From a bacterium (GTDB taxonomy: Bacteria; Bdellovibrionota_C; UBA2361; RFPC01): DNA of 64,000 nucleotides. Numbering within the stretch: the first letter of the stretch is position 1; every line of letters starts with the position of its first letter. The position numbers and the translations under genes were made by a program. Of the stretch, positions 43,940-53,535 are shown piece after piece. The DNA lies in contig JAUIBK010000018.1 of assembly GCA_030428205.1 (NCBI GenBank), forward strand, positions 1-64,000, given 5' to 3'. Below the pieces are notes generated by a model that was given only the letters and a program-made list of their open reading frames with translations, had not been told where the DNA came from and ran no database searches.

Positions 43940-45895
43940 ATGGAACCAGGATCTGAAGATCTACTAGCAAAGAGTAAGGACGGAGTGCCTCTTGTGAGGC
44001 ATGAATCAGGTGCCTGGCATCCTAGGATTGAGACTAGTGGCGGGTTCGGCGAGTTTGATCCTGTACACGCTCCTATCAGTGATCTTGAAGCGAAAGAAGC
44101 CTTTCAAGCGATGACTCTCCCTCGAAGGAATGAGTCAAATCCGCGATCACCCTTAGAATCTGCCCAATTGTCTGTTGAAATCGATACTGAGCTAGGGAGG
44201 GAATCGAGTTACTTTGTCGAGCGGCTTTCTCTCCTTGAGCGAGCTTTCACGGATCACAGTATCGATCGTCAGTGGAAACGTACTACTGCCAGTTTTGAGA
44301 CTTATCTTTTCCGTCGTTTATTGGATCAAGAAGGACCTACTTATTGTGAAGGGAGAGCCTATCTTGATCGCGATACCATTGACGCTACTTGTTTGGCCCG
44401 CCTTTATGAGCAAGAAGCGGCTGGAGTGCCGTTACTATCAAAATTAGCCGTCTTTTCTTCAACAGTAGCACCACCGAGTCATCCATCTCTCGTTCAGGCA
44501 AGACAGGATGCTGTGTTAGAGCTTCAGAGCGACCGAAATCTACGCTCTTCACTCTCTTCGCTGGTACAAGGATGGAGTGCCTATGAAGAGGGAGTCTTAC
44601 ATTTTCTCTACGGCCCTGCCAACCCACAAGAGATTTTTTCGTCATTTCGTGCAGCCGCTAGTGGAATAAAGCAGTTTGCCGAAGATGTAGCGAGTGTGCC
44701 TGATCCTGAAACACCCTACCTTACTGCTCTTGTTCAGAGATTAAGAGATCTTCGTGAGAGCGAATTCACTGCTTTTTTCGAAAAAGGTGTCACAAGAATG
44801 GTAACTGGATTATCTCCTCATACAGTAGGGGGGAAAACAGTAAGAGGATGGAAGTTTCTTCCATGGGAAATATCCCCCAAGCTCGTGGCATTCAGTGCTT
44901 TAGTAGGGATTTCTGGAGCAAGCGTTGTTTTGAGACCTCAACAAATATGGGAGGCGCTCAAGAAAATAGGTGTTTCGGATAATATAGCAGGGTTATACGG
45001 AGTATCTGCATTTAGCAGTGCTCTCCTTGCCGCGGTCACCCCTGTAGCTGCATATAAAGCACGAGCAGTCGTTTCTTGTCTTACGGTTCAGACTCCTCTT
45101 CAGTATCAGGCACGTAACAAGCTTCTTGTTCGAGATGGACTCACTGCCCTTGGGAGAGTTGGTGAGCTTTTGAAGCTTAGAGAAGATTTTGATCATCACC
45201 GTCCTCATAGCGTTCCCGAGATTACCTTCGATAGCCATCTTCGATTAGGAGCAAGTGAAACGGTAGGGCCTGTTAGAGCAGACAACGACACATTTGTTCC
45301 AACGAATATTCTGGTAGGTCGAAAGCCAATACTTGTTCTCACTGGACCGAACACAGGGGGTAAGTCAGAAACAGTCGCGTCGATCGTTCATTTAACATCG
45401 AAAGGAATGCGAGGCGGTTTGCTCCCTGGCAACTCATCTCATGTTAGTGTTGCGTCATCAGTTCGCGCGGTAGTACCGGGTTATGCTTCTCTAGATCAGA
45501 AAGGCGGACGTTATGAAACCGAGAGCGAGAAAGGATTACAAGCATTGCTTCACTCTCGAAAGGACTCGCTCTTGTTGCTTGATGAACCTGGCGAAGGAAC
45601 AGATCTTGATGGTAGATATGCAGGAGTGCTGAGGACATGTCGATACGCAGCGAGGGTTGGTATGACACTCGTTATTGTTACCCATAACCGCGATTTGGCA
45701 CAAAAGCTGTCAGAATCTAAAGAGTTCACGGATCACGTTGACTTTCAACAGGTCGGTTTTAAGCACGGAGAACCGACTTTTCAGATTCAAGAGGGGATTG
45801 CGGAAAGTAGTCATGCAGAGGCTGTTGATGAAAGAACCGGATTTACGGACTCGGAGTTGTATCGGAAACTTCGTAGCCTAGGGTATGTGGATTAA
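43940..45895 (+). CDS. MutS-like ABC-type ATPase with hydrophobic segments
   Basis: The 651-residue product has a C-terminal MutS-family ATPase domain: Walker A LTGPNTGGKSETVASIVHL, Walker B SLLLLDEPGEGTDLDG and a following H-motif-like VIVTHNRDLA. The N-terminal mismatch-recognition domains of MutS are absent. Two hydrophobic stretches before the ATPase (around 318-335 and 350-372, VAFSALVGISGASVV and AFSSALLAAVTPVAAY) may be membrane segments. Similar MutS-related proteins occur in some bacteria with unknown roles. The helical N-terminal half is unassigned. ATG 43940 has AGGGCGTGAT upstream. Confidence 0.82.
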   Translation: MEPGSEDLLAKSKDGVPLVRHESGAWHPRIETSGGFGEFDPVHAPISDLEAKEAFQAMTLPRRNESNPRSPLESAQLSVEIDTELGRESSYFVERLSLLERAFTDHSIDRQWKRTTASFETYLFRRLLDQEGPTYCEGRAYLDRDTIDATCLARLYEQEAAGVPLLSKLAVFSSTVAPPSHPSLVQARQDAVLELQSDRNLRSSLSSLVQGWSAYEEGVLHFLYGPANPQEIFSSFRAAASGIKQFAEDVASVPDPETPYLTALVQRLRDLRESEFTAFFEKGVTRMVTGLSPHTVGGKTVRGWKFLPWEISPKLVAFSALVGISGASVVLRPQQIWEALKKIGVSDNIAGLYGVSAFSSALLAAVTPVAAYKARAVVSCLTVQTPLQYQARNKLLVRDGLTALGRVGELLKLREDFDHHRPHSVPEITFDSHLRLGASETVGPVRADNDTFVPTNILVGRKPILVLTGPNTGGKSETVASIVHLTSKGMRGGLLPGNSSHVSVASSVRAVVPGYASLDQKGGRYETESEKGLQALLHSRKDSLLLLDEPGEGTDLDGRYAGVLRTCRYAARVGMTLVIVTHNRDLAQKLSESKEFTDHVDFQQVGFKHGEPTFQIQEGIAESSHAEAVDERTGFTDSELYRKLRSLGYVD

Positions 45896-45992
45896 AAACT
45901 GCTTCTCGAATTATGCCCGGAATGTTGTGCTGGTAGCATATTGCGGGTTTCACTATGTCAGAGTTTGATCCGAGGGATCTACGGCAAGATTG

Positions 45993-46898
45993 TTATGTTA
46001 GCGCAAGCGCTATAAAGATAGCCCCGCATCCTCCAGATCCGATCCCAGCCCATTCACGTCGACTCATTATTCCTCGTTCGCGAAAGAGAAAGAGGCCAAT
46101 GAAGAGTGTACCAAATACACCAGTAATCTGAAATATTGGCTGAATCATAACTACAGGTGCAAGCTCATATGACCAGTAGGTAAGGAGCATCGAGGCTACT
46201 AAGAAGCTTGCCAGCACAAGCATCCACGTTATGCCTTTGATTGGAAGTGGCTGAGAGTCTTCTTGGACGCGCCACTTTACGATGGTGCTACCAAAAAAAG
46301 ACCCTATGTACCACCAGAAGATAAATGCATATTTACTCATGCCGGCCTCGGAGAAGAGTTTCATGAGGAAGAGGGCGAGTCCCCAAACGAGAGTGTAAAA
46401 GCCAACAAGTTTCCAAAAACGTTTTGTGTCTCCGGTGTTGGTTTTGGTCTCTAAATTTCTCGTGACTGTTGTTTTGTTGGAAGACATCAGAACAGCACCA
46501 GTCACACTAAGAAATATTCCTATACATACTCCCCAACTTAAGAACTGCCACTCTTTGAGCAGAAAGAGTGCTAGCCCAATAGAAATAATGTGAACAAACG
46601 GTGAAAAGACCGCACATTTAGACTGTGAGATATTGATGGCTCGCAAATATGCATAGTAGGCCATCGCATTTGGAAGCCCAAATGCTGCCACTATCCAGAA
46701 GGCGGGGTGTACGATCGATTCTCCGCTTACTGCGATTACGAGGCAGACAAGCATTGAAGCAAAGGCAAATTGCCACCACATCCTCTCCACCCGACCAGGT
46801 AAGTCAGCAATTTGTTTTTGAATAAGAGGGATGATGAGCGAAGCAAACGCAATGCGTAACAACAAGATACTACTTAAAGACACAACGGTACTCCCCAT
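45993..46898 (-). CDS. EamA-family (DMT) transporter
   Basis: The 301-residue product has ten hydrophobic helices in two five-helix halves, the EamA (formerly DUF6) duplication. Typical glycines and YLRAINISQSKCAVFSPF in the first half and YWSYELAPVVMIQPIFQITG in the second fit the family. These proteins export amino acids, nucleotides or drug-like metabolites; the substrate is not predictable. The ATG has no clear ribosome site. It is followed (on its 5' side) by a family-1 inverted repeat at 47008-47095. Confidence 0.9.
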   Translation of the reverse strand: MGSTVVSLSSILLLRIAFASLIIPLIQKQIADLPGRVERMWWQFAFASMLVCLVIAVSGESIVHPAFWIVAAFGLPNAMAYYAYLRAINISQSKCAVFSPFVHIISIGLALFLLKEWQFLSWGVCIGIFLSVTGAVLMSSNKTTVTRNLETKTNTGDTKRFWKLVGFYTLVWGLALFLMKLFSEAGMSKYAFIFWWYIGSFFGSTIVKWRVQEDSQPLPIKGITWMLVLASFLVASMLLTYWSYELAPVVMIQPIFQITGVFGTLFIGLFLFRERGIMSRREWAGIGSGGCGAIFIALALT

Positions 46899-47007
46899 AC
46901 TGCCATACAGCTTCTTATGGGGATGTTCGTCAGGGTCGCTAAAGAGCTTAAGAAGAAATTCGATTTTTTGCTTTGGTTAGCTATGGAGCAGCACCTAGGT
47001 TAGGTTG

Positions 47008-47095
47008 CCATTTTCTTGAACTTTTTTCTGCGTGGCGAAGTTCTTGGCGTAGCGCCAGAGGATTTTGCCACGGAGAAAAAAGTTCAAGAAAATGG
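47008..47095. repeat. 28-bp inverted repeat, copy 2 of the CCATTTTCTTGAAC family
   Basis: Bases 47008-47035 and 47068-47095 pair at 27 of 28 positions. The arm is the same as at 6974-7061 (CCATTTTCTTGAACTTTTTT then CTGCGTGG here). The inside differs and has its own stem (TTGGCG with CGCCAG). It lies between the end of the response regulator gene and the EamA gene, both on the minus strand. Confidence 0.95.
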
Positions 47096-47123
47096 TAGTT
47101 CAACTCATATACGGGCCGACATG

Positions 47124-47786
47124 TTAATTCCCCCACTGATATCCAACCCCCCGCACAGAACGGATCTTTTGCTCACACTTTGATTCCAAGAGTTGACGGA
47201 TACGCACGATGGCATTGTCCACCGAGCGGTGGCTTCCAGTGTTTCCTGATTTCCAAATATCGCTGAGAATTTCATCTCTGCTCACTATGCGTGGAGCAGA
47301 ATCAATGAGGTGTTTGAGGAGTCTGAGATCTTTCTCAAGTGGATGAGCTGTTGTTCCGTCGTGAAACGAAAGTGACATACTTGAAAGATCGATTGAGAAA
47401 TCTTTTGCTTCTGCACGTTCGCCAATATGGTTTTTTTCTATGATATGCCTTAAGCGCAATAGCAGCTCTTTGAGGTGAAAGGGTTTAGGGATGTAGTCAG
47501 AAGCCCCGATTTCAAAGCCTTCAAGCCGATACTCTGCAGAGTTCATTGCGGTGAGAAAGAGAAATGGAATTTGTTGGTGTTCTTGGATCTCTCGGGCTAA
47601 TGAAAAACCGTCGCCGTCAGGCAGCCCAACATCAAGCAGAGCAAGGTGGTAGGAGTTCCTCTTGGTGGCCTCTAATGCTTCTTGAAAGGTCGTGAACCAA
47701 TGCACCTGATAGCCCTCTTTGGTCAGTCGTGAGCAGAGTGTTTCTCCAAGTGACGGATCGTCTTCTACGAGCAGGAGGTGGATCAT
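47124..47786 (-). CDS. OmpR/PhoB-type response regulator
   Basis: The 220-residue product has a receiver domain (about 1-115) with the acidic pocket Glu8/Asp9-Asp10 in LLLVEDDPSL, phosphoacceptor Asp52 (LALLDVGLPDGDGF), Thr/Ser in FLFLTAMNS and Lys in SDYIPKPFH. A winged-helix DNA-binding domain follows (PLEKDLRLLKHLID and HRSVDNAIVRIRQLL). It overlaps the kinase gene by four bases (ATGA), so the two form a two-component operon. The target promoters are not known. Confidence 0.95.
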   Translation of the reverse strand: MIHLLLVEDDPSLGETLCSRLTKEGYQVHWFTTFQEALEATKRNSYHLALLDVGLPDGDGFSLAREIQEHQQIPFLFLTAMNSAEYRLEGFEIGASDYIPKPFHLKELLLRLRHIIEKNHIGERAEAKDFSIDLSSMSLSFHDGTTAHPLEKDLRLLKHLIDSAPRIVSRDEILSDIWKSGNTGSHRSVDNAIVRIRQLLESKCEQKIRSVRGVGYQWGN

Positions 47787-48676
47787 ACTAACGTTCCAGG
47801 AAAAGAGAGTTCTACAGAAAACCCAGCAAGGTTCTTTGGTCCTTTTGAAAAGGAAAGTTTGCCTCCCATATGCTGCGTTAAACGAGCAGAAAGGTAAAGC
47901 CCAAGTCCGGTGCCACTGCCTTGGTATCTCCGCTGAAACGGTTTGCTGAGATTTATCTTTTCTCCTCGAAGGCCTCGTCCGTCATCAGAGATATGGACGT
48001 GAACATTCGGTCCGTTTTGATTGGCTCGAAGTTTGATTGTTGAGGCTTTCCCATGAACGACTGCATTTCGAAAAAGGTTCGAAAGCACCGTTCGAAACGC
48101 AACTGGATCAACGTTAAGCAGGCAGTCATTCTCTTGAGAGATAGGGAGCTCGGAATACTCTTCTTGGAGCGATGCGAGAAGAGCAGAAAGCTTTGTTTCC
48201 TCTGAGGTGAAATCTTGGTTGTCGATATTGGCGTAGTAAAGTGCGTTATCGATGTGGAGCCCGAGCCTATCGGTATCCCGAAGCATCCTCTCAAGAAGTA
48301 TTATGTGCTCTTTTTCCGTGAGATCTTCTTGGAGGCTTTCTGCTTGTAGGCGAACGCTTGCAAGTGGGGTTTTGAGCTCATGAGAGAAGGTGAGAAAGAA
48401 GTCTCGTTCTCGCTCAGTACGGCGCAGATCTCGAAAGACGAGATACGCGAGTGTTCCACCGCCTCCTATGATGGAGAAGATCAAGACAAACCCCTCCATG
48501 CGAAGCATGCGCTGATTACGGTGAAGCTCTGCCTCTTCGGCGGTATCGAGTTCGATCAGACGATCGAGCTGGTGCTGGCTATAGATATACCACCAAATAG
48601 TGAGTGAGACGGTAAAGGTAAGCCAGGTAAAGACAAGGGCGTAGCGCCACAAAAAATGTCGGGAGGTCGTTTTCAT
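47783..48676 (-). CDS. Sensor histidine kinase of a two-component system
   Basis: The 297-residue product has two membrane helices (about 12-28 and 58-78) with a short external loop, no HAMP of standard length, then the kinase core: H-box FSHELKTPLASVRLQAES, N-box NLFRNAVVHG, G1 ISDDGRGLRG and G2 GTGLGLYLSARL. The short sensor part suggests it senses membrane state or a partner. It overlaps the response regulator gene by four bases. The MBL gene diverges from it 207 bases away. Confidence 0.95.
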   Translation of the reverse strand: MKTTSRHFLWRYALVFTWLTFTVSLTIWWYIYSQHQLDRLIELDTAEEAELHRNQRMLRMEGFVLIFSIIGGGGTLAYLVFRDLRRTERERDFFLTFSHELKTPLASVRLQAESLQEDLTEKEHIILLERMLRDTDRLGLHIDNALYYANIDNQDFTSEETKLSALLASLQEEYSELPISQENDCLLNVDPVAFRTVLSNLFRNAVVHGKASTIKLRANQNGPNVHVHISDDGRGLRGEKINLSKPFQRRYQGSGTGLGLYLSARLTQHMGGKLSFSKGPKNLAGFSVELSFPGTLV

Positions 48677-48832
48677 CTGGTCTCTTTACCTGTTTGTCCT
48701 CAACACTCCTACAAGTGTCACCAAGAAATGCTCTTTGGTTTTACACTATTTTTTTCTATTGATCACAGAGGCGCTCAGAGGAGCACCTAACATGCTCAAG
48801 ATATTGTGCTTTGTTGATGAATGTATGCGTGC

Positions 48833-48861
48833 TTGTTTGCCTCAGTCATGCTATGAATAAT
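48833..48861 (+). promoter_or_regulatory. Candidate promoter of the coaBC operon
   Basis: TTGTTT at 48833-48838, a 17-base spacer and AATAAT at 48856-48861 lie just upstream of the first gene (ATG 48884). AGGAA follows at about -10 of the ATG. The match is moderate. Confidence 0.35.
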
Positions 48862-48883
48862 AGCGCGAGGAAAGACGTGTTTT

Positions 48884-49534
48884 ATGAGTAAACCCTTAGA
48901 AATCTTCACAATAGTTGTAACACCCTTTCAACAAAACTGCCGAGTTGTCTCTGATGGCAGTGGAGGAGCGCTGGTCATTGACCCCGGTGGAGAAGCTGCT
49001 CGTATTTTAAAGTTTGTTGCCTCCAAGGATCTTGAGGTCAAGGAGGTCTGGTTGACTCATTCTCATCTCGATCACTGTGGTGGAGTGCAAGATATCCTTG
49101 ATCAGACTGGAGCCTCTCTCACCGCGCACAAAGCTGAGCAGGAGTTTCGCGGGAAGGTTCTAGAAATTTGCAATATGTATGGGCTGCCACAGGGAGACAT
49201 GAAAAACTGTCCTGAGCCTGAGCGTTACGTGGAAGGCGGAGAAGAGATATCGTTTGGAGATTATCGCTTTCAAGTTTTTTTTACACCCGGGCACTCGCCA
49301 GGTCATGTGTGCTTTTATTATGAGCCAGACCGAGTGCTTTTGGCCGGTGATACGCTTTTTCATGGGTCTATTGGTCGAACAGATCTCCCAGGCGGGGAGC
49401 ACGATACACTGCTTCGTAGTATTCGCGAGGTGCTCTTCTCGCTGCCTGATGAAACAAGTGTTCTTTGTGGCCACGGTCCAGATACCGTGATTGGAACCGA
49501 AAAGAAATCAAACCCTTTTGTTGGAGGGGCGTAA
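48884..49534 (+). CDS. Metallo-beta-lactamase-fold hydrolase, glyoxalase II-like
   Basis: The 216-residue product has the MBL zinc motif THSHLDHCGG (about 57-66), later GHSPGHVCF and AGDTLFHGSIGRTDLPGG, and a final CGHGPDTVIG. This matches the YcbL/glyoxalase II-like group that hydrolyses thioesters such as S-lactoylglutathione, or unknown relatives. It is the first gene of a compact operon with coaBC (three-base gap). Confidence 0.92.
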   Translation: MSKPLEIFTIVVTPFQQNCRVVSDGSGGALVIDPGGEAARILKFVASKDLEVKEVWLTHSHLDHCGGVQDILDQTGASLTAHKAEQEFRGKVLEICNMYGLPQGDMKNCPEPERYVEGGEEISFGDYRFQVFFTPGHSPGHVCFYYEPDRVLLAGDTLFHGSIGRTDLPGGEHDTLLRSIREVLFSLPDETSVLCGHGPDTVIGTEKKSNPFVGGA

Positions 49535-49537
49535 GCT

Positions 49538-50752
49538 ATGGCAGTTCAAACTGAAAATAAACGTGTTGTTTTAGGCATTACTGGTTCTATTGCAGCGTAT
49601 AAGGCACCTGAGATTGCAAGGCTACTCACTGGACGAGGCTATGAGGTCAGAGTCGTCATGACTGAAGCGGCTCAGGAGTTTGTTACCCCCCTTACGATGC
49701 AAACCGTGACGGGGAATCCGGTCATGACAAGTTTTTGGGATGATAGCCCCGAAGAAATTGGCCATATCGCTTGGGCGGATTGGGCTGACACCGTTGTTGT
49801 CGCCCCTGCTAGTGCTGATTTTATTGCCAAGGCGAATGCTGGTTTTGCCGATAGCCCTCTTTTGGCTCTTATTCTTGCAACCAAAGCTCCTGTGCTCGTT
49901 GCCCCTGCAATGAACGTCAATATGTTGCAGCACACAACCACTCAGGACAACATGGCGGGGCTCAAAGAGCGTGGTGTTCGGTTTGTAGAGCCCGAAGAAG
50001 GGGAGCTTGCTTGTGGTTGGCAGGGAGCTGGACGAATGGCTGCTCCCTGGGAGATTTTTTATCACACGATGCGAATCATCTCTGAAGGTGATTTCGTTGG
50101 GAAAAAGATTCTTATCGGTACCGGACCTACGCGAGAGCCGATTGATCCGGTCCGTTTTCTCTCAAACCGTTCCTCTGGAAAGATGGGTGTTGCTCTTGCC
50201 AGAGAGGCTTTTCGGCGTGGTGCAGATGTTACCGTTGTGCATGGTCCTGTTCGTGTGCGTGTTCCTCGTGCGATTCAAACAGTGGGAGTAACCACTGCTC
50301 AGGAGATGCATGAAGCTATGCTCTCACTTGCCTATCCTGAAGAAGGGCAAGGGCCCGATGTCGTTATCATGACAGCGGCTGTTTCAGACTATAAGCCAAA
50401 AGTGCCAGCAGAGACGAAGCTTAAGAAGAGCGAAGCGATGACAAGTATTGAGGTGGTTCCGAATCCTGATATCCTTTCAGATCTTGGAAGCCGACGCTCA
50501 GAGAGCAATTCTCCATGTCTTGTTGGTTTTGCGGTGGAAACAGGGGAGCTCGAAGACCTTCTTACGGAAGCTGCTGGGAAGCTCGAGCGTAAGAATGCTG
50601 ACATGATCGTCGGTAATTTTGCAGAAGAAGCCTTTGAGCTCGATACGAATCGGGTATGGCTTGTTGATAAACATGGACGTAGAGATGAGGTGGCTACTTC
50701 GTTTAAAAGCCGAGTAGCTCAGAAAATTCTCTCTCGCGTCCTTAAATTGTAA
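49538..50752 (+). CDS. coaBC: Bifunctional CoaBC: phosphopantothenoylcysteine decarboxylase / phosphopantothenate-cysteine ligase
   Basis: The 404-residue product makes 4'-phosphopantetheine for coenzyme A. The N-terminal FMN-binding decarboxylase (CoaC) has ITGSIAAYKAPEIARLL, the HIAWADWAD active-site region, PAMNVNML and the proton-donor Cys in GELACGWQGAGRMA. The C-terminal ligase (CoaB) starts near residue 188 (ILIGTGPTREPIDPVRFLSN, RSSGKMG), with MTAAVSDY and KLKKSEAM segments. It lies between the MBL gene and the UDG-like gene in one operon. Confidence 0.96.
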   Translation: MAVQTENKRVVLGITGSIAAYKAPEIARLLTGRGYEVRVVMTEAAQEFVTPLTMQTVTGNPVMTSFWDDSPEEIGHIAWADWADTVVVAPASADFIAKANAGFADSPLLALILATKAPVLVAPAMNVNMLQHTTTQDNMAGLKERGVRFVEPEEGELACGWQGAGRMAAPWEIFYHTMRIISEGDFVGKKILIGTGPTREPIDPVRFLSNRSSGKMGVALAREAFRRGADVTVVHGPVRVRVPRAIQTVGVTTAQEMHEAMLSLAYPEEGQGPDVVIMTAAVSDYKPKVPAETKLKKSEAMTSIEVVPNPDILSDLGSRRSESNSPCLVGFAVETGELEDLLTEAAGKLERKNADMIVGNFAEEAFELDTNRVWLVDKHGRRDEVATSFKSRVAQKILSRVLKL

Positions 50753-50762
50753 GAGGGTGTTT

Positions 50763-51419
50763 GTGAGCGAAGCTGTATCACAGAGAGAGCTAGCTTTAAG
50801 GGAGATGTTTCTCTTTCTCTCGCGGTGTGAGCAGGACTATCCTTTTGGTGTCCCGGCTCGTTATATAGAAGAGGCGTCAATAGAACAGGCGACGGAGCCT
50901 CGTTCACCTCAAGATCTTGTGCCTGAAGGGAGTGCTCAGATACCTTGCGATGTTCGATTTCAGACTGGCAACGTTTTGCGCGCTCAGATAGGGATTGTTG
51001 CGTCTGATGTTACTGCTGACACTGATCTTTTTTCCCAAGAGCTCAATACGCTCCTAGGGGGGATTATTGAGCGTGGGCTTAAGCTTGAGCGTGATGAAGT
51101 GTACGTTGCAAACGTCGACCGCTGCTTTTCACAAGATGGCACCCTACAAAATGCAACTGATTCTCAGGTCGTGAGAGGTGTAGGGAGGGAGTTGTCTCAA
51201 GCCGAGGTTTCTGTTGTTCTCTTGTGCGGCGAGCAAGCTGCGAGCCATTTTTTCACTCAAGAGACATCTGAGCGTGGATGGCGTGAGAGTGGGATTCAAG
51301 GGATGCGTTTTCTTGTCACGCACTCTCTTGCTGATGTGCTTCGAACGCGACAAAAGAAGAAAGAGTTTTGGCAGGATCTTCAACTGGCCATGAATGAAGC
51401 AGGAATGACCGTCACATGA
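50763..51419 (+). CDS. Degenerate uracil-DNA-glycosylase-fold protein
   Basis: The 218-residue product resembles type 4/5 uracil-DNA glycosylases in layout: SQELNTLLGGIIERGLKLER, EVYVANVDRC (compare VYITNVVKC), a central VVLLCGEQAASHFF and a late THSLADVLRTRQKKKEFWQD (compare THPSYLLR). The GEAPG motif and the extra Cys residues for the 4Fe-4S cluster of type 4 enzymes are not seen, so catalytic activity is doubtful. I start at GTG 50763 with GAGGG five bases upstream (the frame opens at GTG 50757). Its stop overlaps the nfeD start by four bases. Confidence 0.68.
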   Translation: MSEAVSQRELALREMFLFLSRCEQDYPFGVPARYIEEASIEQATEPRSPQDLVPEGSAQIPCDVRFQTGNVLRAQIGIVASDVTADTDLFSQELNTLLGGIIERGLKLERDEVYVANVDRCFSQDGTLQNATDSQVVRGVGRELSQAEVSVVLLCGEQAASHFFTQETSERGWRESGIQGMRFLVTHSLADVLRTRQKKKEFWQDLQLAMNEAGMTVT

Positions 51420-52744
51420 GATATTTCCTTCCACTTTTACTTTTCTGTTTTACATGGACGGCTTGCGCTACTGATATTCAGGCTGCTGAGAATAAGTCTG
51501 TCGTGGTGCAAGATGGAGAGCATGTCGCTATTGTCCCAATGAAGATGGCGATTCTTCCTGGTACACAGTCGTATCTTGAGCGTTCAATAGAAGAAGCTGT
51601 CAAATCGAATGCTGCTCTGATAGTTGTGCAACTCGATACTCCTGGTGGGATGCTTCAAACTTCACAAAACATGATTCAGTCGATCTTCTCTTCCCCTGTC
51701 CCTGTCGTCATATACGTTTCTCCTTCTGGGGGAACAGCGACGTCGGCTGGAGTATTTATTACTATGGCTGGGCATGTTGCCGTAATGGCGCCTGGCACAA
51801 GTATTGGGGCGGCTCATCCAGTTGCGGGAGACGGAAAGGATATCGAAGGTGATATGCGCAAAAAAGCCGAAGAGATTACGGTTGCAATGGTAAAGTCCAT
51901 CGCTGAAGAGAGAGGTCGAAATGTAGAGTGGGCTGAGAAAGCAGTAAAAGAGAGTGCGTCCCTCACAGAGAAGGAAGCGCTTGAGAAAAATGTGATCGAT
52001 TTTATTTCACCAAGTATTACCGATCTTCTTTCCCAGCTCAAAGGTCGCAAAGTAGAGCTGCAAGATGGGAAAGAGGTTGAACTCCCGGACCTCTCACTCC
52101 TTCCGCGAAAAGAGTACGAGATGTCACTCCGTGATGAGGTCATAAACGTTCTCGCTAACCCGAATGTTATTGCACTCTTGTGGTTGGCTGCGACAACCGG
52201 AATATCGCTTGAGCTCTATAATCCAGGAGCGATCATTCCTGGAATGATTGGTTTGATAGCTCTCCTGTTGGCCTTAGCGGTAAGCCAAATTATTCCTATT
52301 AGCCAAGGGGGCGTCTTGTTGCTCATCCTCGGGGCAGTGCTGATAGGGGCAGAGATGTTTACCGGAACCTTTATCTTAGGGGTTGGTGGGGTTGTTTCGC
52401 TTATCTTTGGATCGTTGTACCTTATCGATGTAACTCAAGCGCCTGGGCTCTCGGTGAGTTATGAGCTTATTGCCTCGTTTGCAGTAGTTTTTGGCAGCTT
52501 GCTGCTTGTGGTCGTGTATGGTGCTATGAAGGCCCGCAAACAACATCCACTAACAGGGAATGAGGGCCTTGTAGGGGAGCGAGCGAAGACGGTAGAGCCA
52601 GTCTCGAAAGAGGGAAAAATCTTTCTTGATGGTGAGTACTGGAACGCTATGGTGCCTGAAGGTGTTATTGAAAAAGGTGCTTTCGTAGAGGTTGTCGCCG
52701 TTCACGATGGGCTTGTGCTCGAAGTGAAGAAAATCGAAGACTAA
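51416..52744 (+). CDS. nfeD: NfeD-family membrane-bound ClpP-class serine protease
   Basis: The 442-residue product has a signal/anchor (about 1-22), an S49/ClpP-like protease domain with [18 protein letters not shown] and catalytic Ser in [19 protein letters not shown], and a Lys later in the [15 protein letters not shown] segment. Four membrane helices (about 245-375) and a C-terminal OB-fold NfeD domain ([20 protein letters not shown]) follow. It is the long form of NfeD that cleaves membrane partners such as stomatin. The slipin gene follows by 13 bases. Confidence 0.94.
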   Translation: MRYFLPLLLFCFTWTACATDIQAAENKSVVVQDGEHVAIVPMKMAILPGTQSYLERSIEEAVKSNAALIVVQLDTPGGMLQTSQNMIQSIFSSPVPVVIYVSPSGGTATSAGVFITMAGHVAVMAPGTSIGAAHPVAGDGKDIEGDMRKKAEEITVAMVKSIAEERGRNVEWAEKAVKESASLTEKEALEKNVIDFISPSITDLLSQLKGRKVELQDGKEVELPDLSLLPRKEYEMSLRDEVINVLANPNVIALLWLAATTGISLELYNPGAIIPGMIGLIALLLALAVSQIIPISQGGVLLLILGAVLIGAEMFTGTFILGVGGVVSLIFGSLYLIDVTQAPGLSVSYELIASFAVVFGSLLLVVVYGAMKARKQHPLTGNEGLVGERAKTVEPVSKEGKIFLDGEYWNAMVPEGVIEKGAFVEVVAVHDGLVLEVKKIED

Positions 52745-52757
52745 GGAGAGAAACGTC

Positions 52758-53531
52758 ATGGATACTGTTTTTATGAACCCTGTCATTATTGTCGCACTCG
52801 TTGCTGGAGTGTGGTTCATTACGAATGTCTTTCGTGTTCTTAAAGAGTATGAAAGAGGAGTGGTGTTCTTTCTTGGAAAGTACCGAGCAACGAGAGGGCC
52901 GGGGCTTATTATCCTTATTCCTTTCCTTGAAAAACTGGTGAAGGTCGACCAACGTGTTGTCACCATGGATATCCCCACGCAGGACGTGATTACCAAAGAT
53001 AATGTCACGATTAAAGTAAATGCTGTGCTCTATTTTCGAGTCATGGAGCCGTCGAAGGCAATTATCCGCGTAGAAAATTATCTCTATGCCACAAGCCAGC
53101 TTGCTCAAACAACCCTTCGAAGTGTTTGTGGTGAGGCCGATCTTGATGATCTCCTCATTAATCGAGAGCAAATCAATGTTCGAATCCAAGAAATTATCGA
53201 CAAGCAAACCGATCCTTGGGGAATTAAGGTGACTACTGTTGAGCTCAAAGATATTGATCTCCCACAAGAGATGAAGCGAGCTATGGCACAACAGGCTGAA
53301 GCCGAACGTGAGAGGCGAGCTAAAATTATTAAGGCTCAAGGTGAATATGAAGCCTCCACAAAGCTTACGGAAGCTGCGAGTGTCATGTCCTCCCAGGGGC
53401 TTGCTATACAGCTTCGCTACCTAGAGACTTTACGTGATATTGCTACTGAGCATAATTCAACAATTGTTTTTCCACTTCCTGTTGAGCTTCTTGAGATGGC
53501 TCGAGCTGTGAATAAGAAAGCGAATTCATAA
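52758..53531 (+). CDS. SPFH/Band 7 protein, slipin (stomatin-like)
   Basis: The 257-residue product has one N-terminal membrane helix (about 5-22) followed by the SPFH domain ([17 protein letters not shown], then [20 protein letters not shown] and [14 protein letters not shown]), a coiled-coil [20 protein letters not shown] region and a C-terminal end. It forms membrane-bound oligomers and is the usual partner and substrate of NfeD, encoded directly upstream. queA follows by four bases. Confidence 0.95.
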   Translation: MDTVFMNPVIIVALVAGVWFITNVFRVLKEYERGVVFFLGKYRATRGPGLIILIPFLEKLVKVDQRVVTMDIPTQDVITKDNVTIKVNAVLYFRVMEPSKAIIRVENYLYATSQLAQTTLRSVCGEADLDDLLINREQINVRIQEIIDKQTDPWGIKVTTVELKDIDLPQEMKRAMAQQAEAERERRAKIIKAQGEYEASTKLTEAASVMSSQGLAIQLRYLETLRDIATEHNSTIVFPLPVELLEMARAVNKKANS

Positions 53532-53535
53532 AGAA

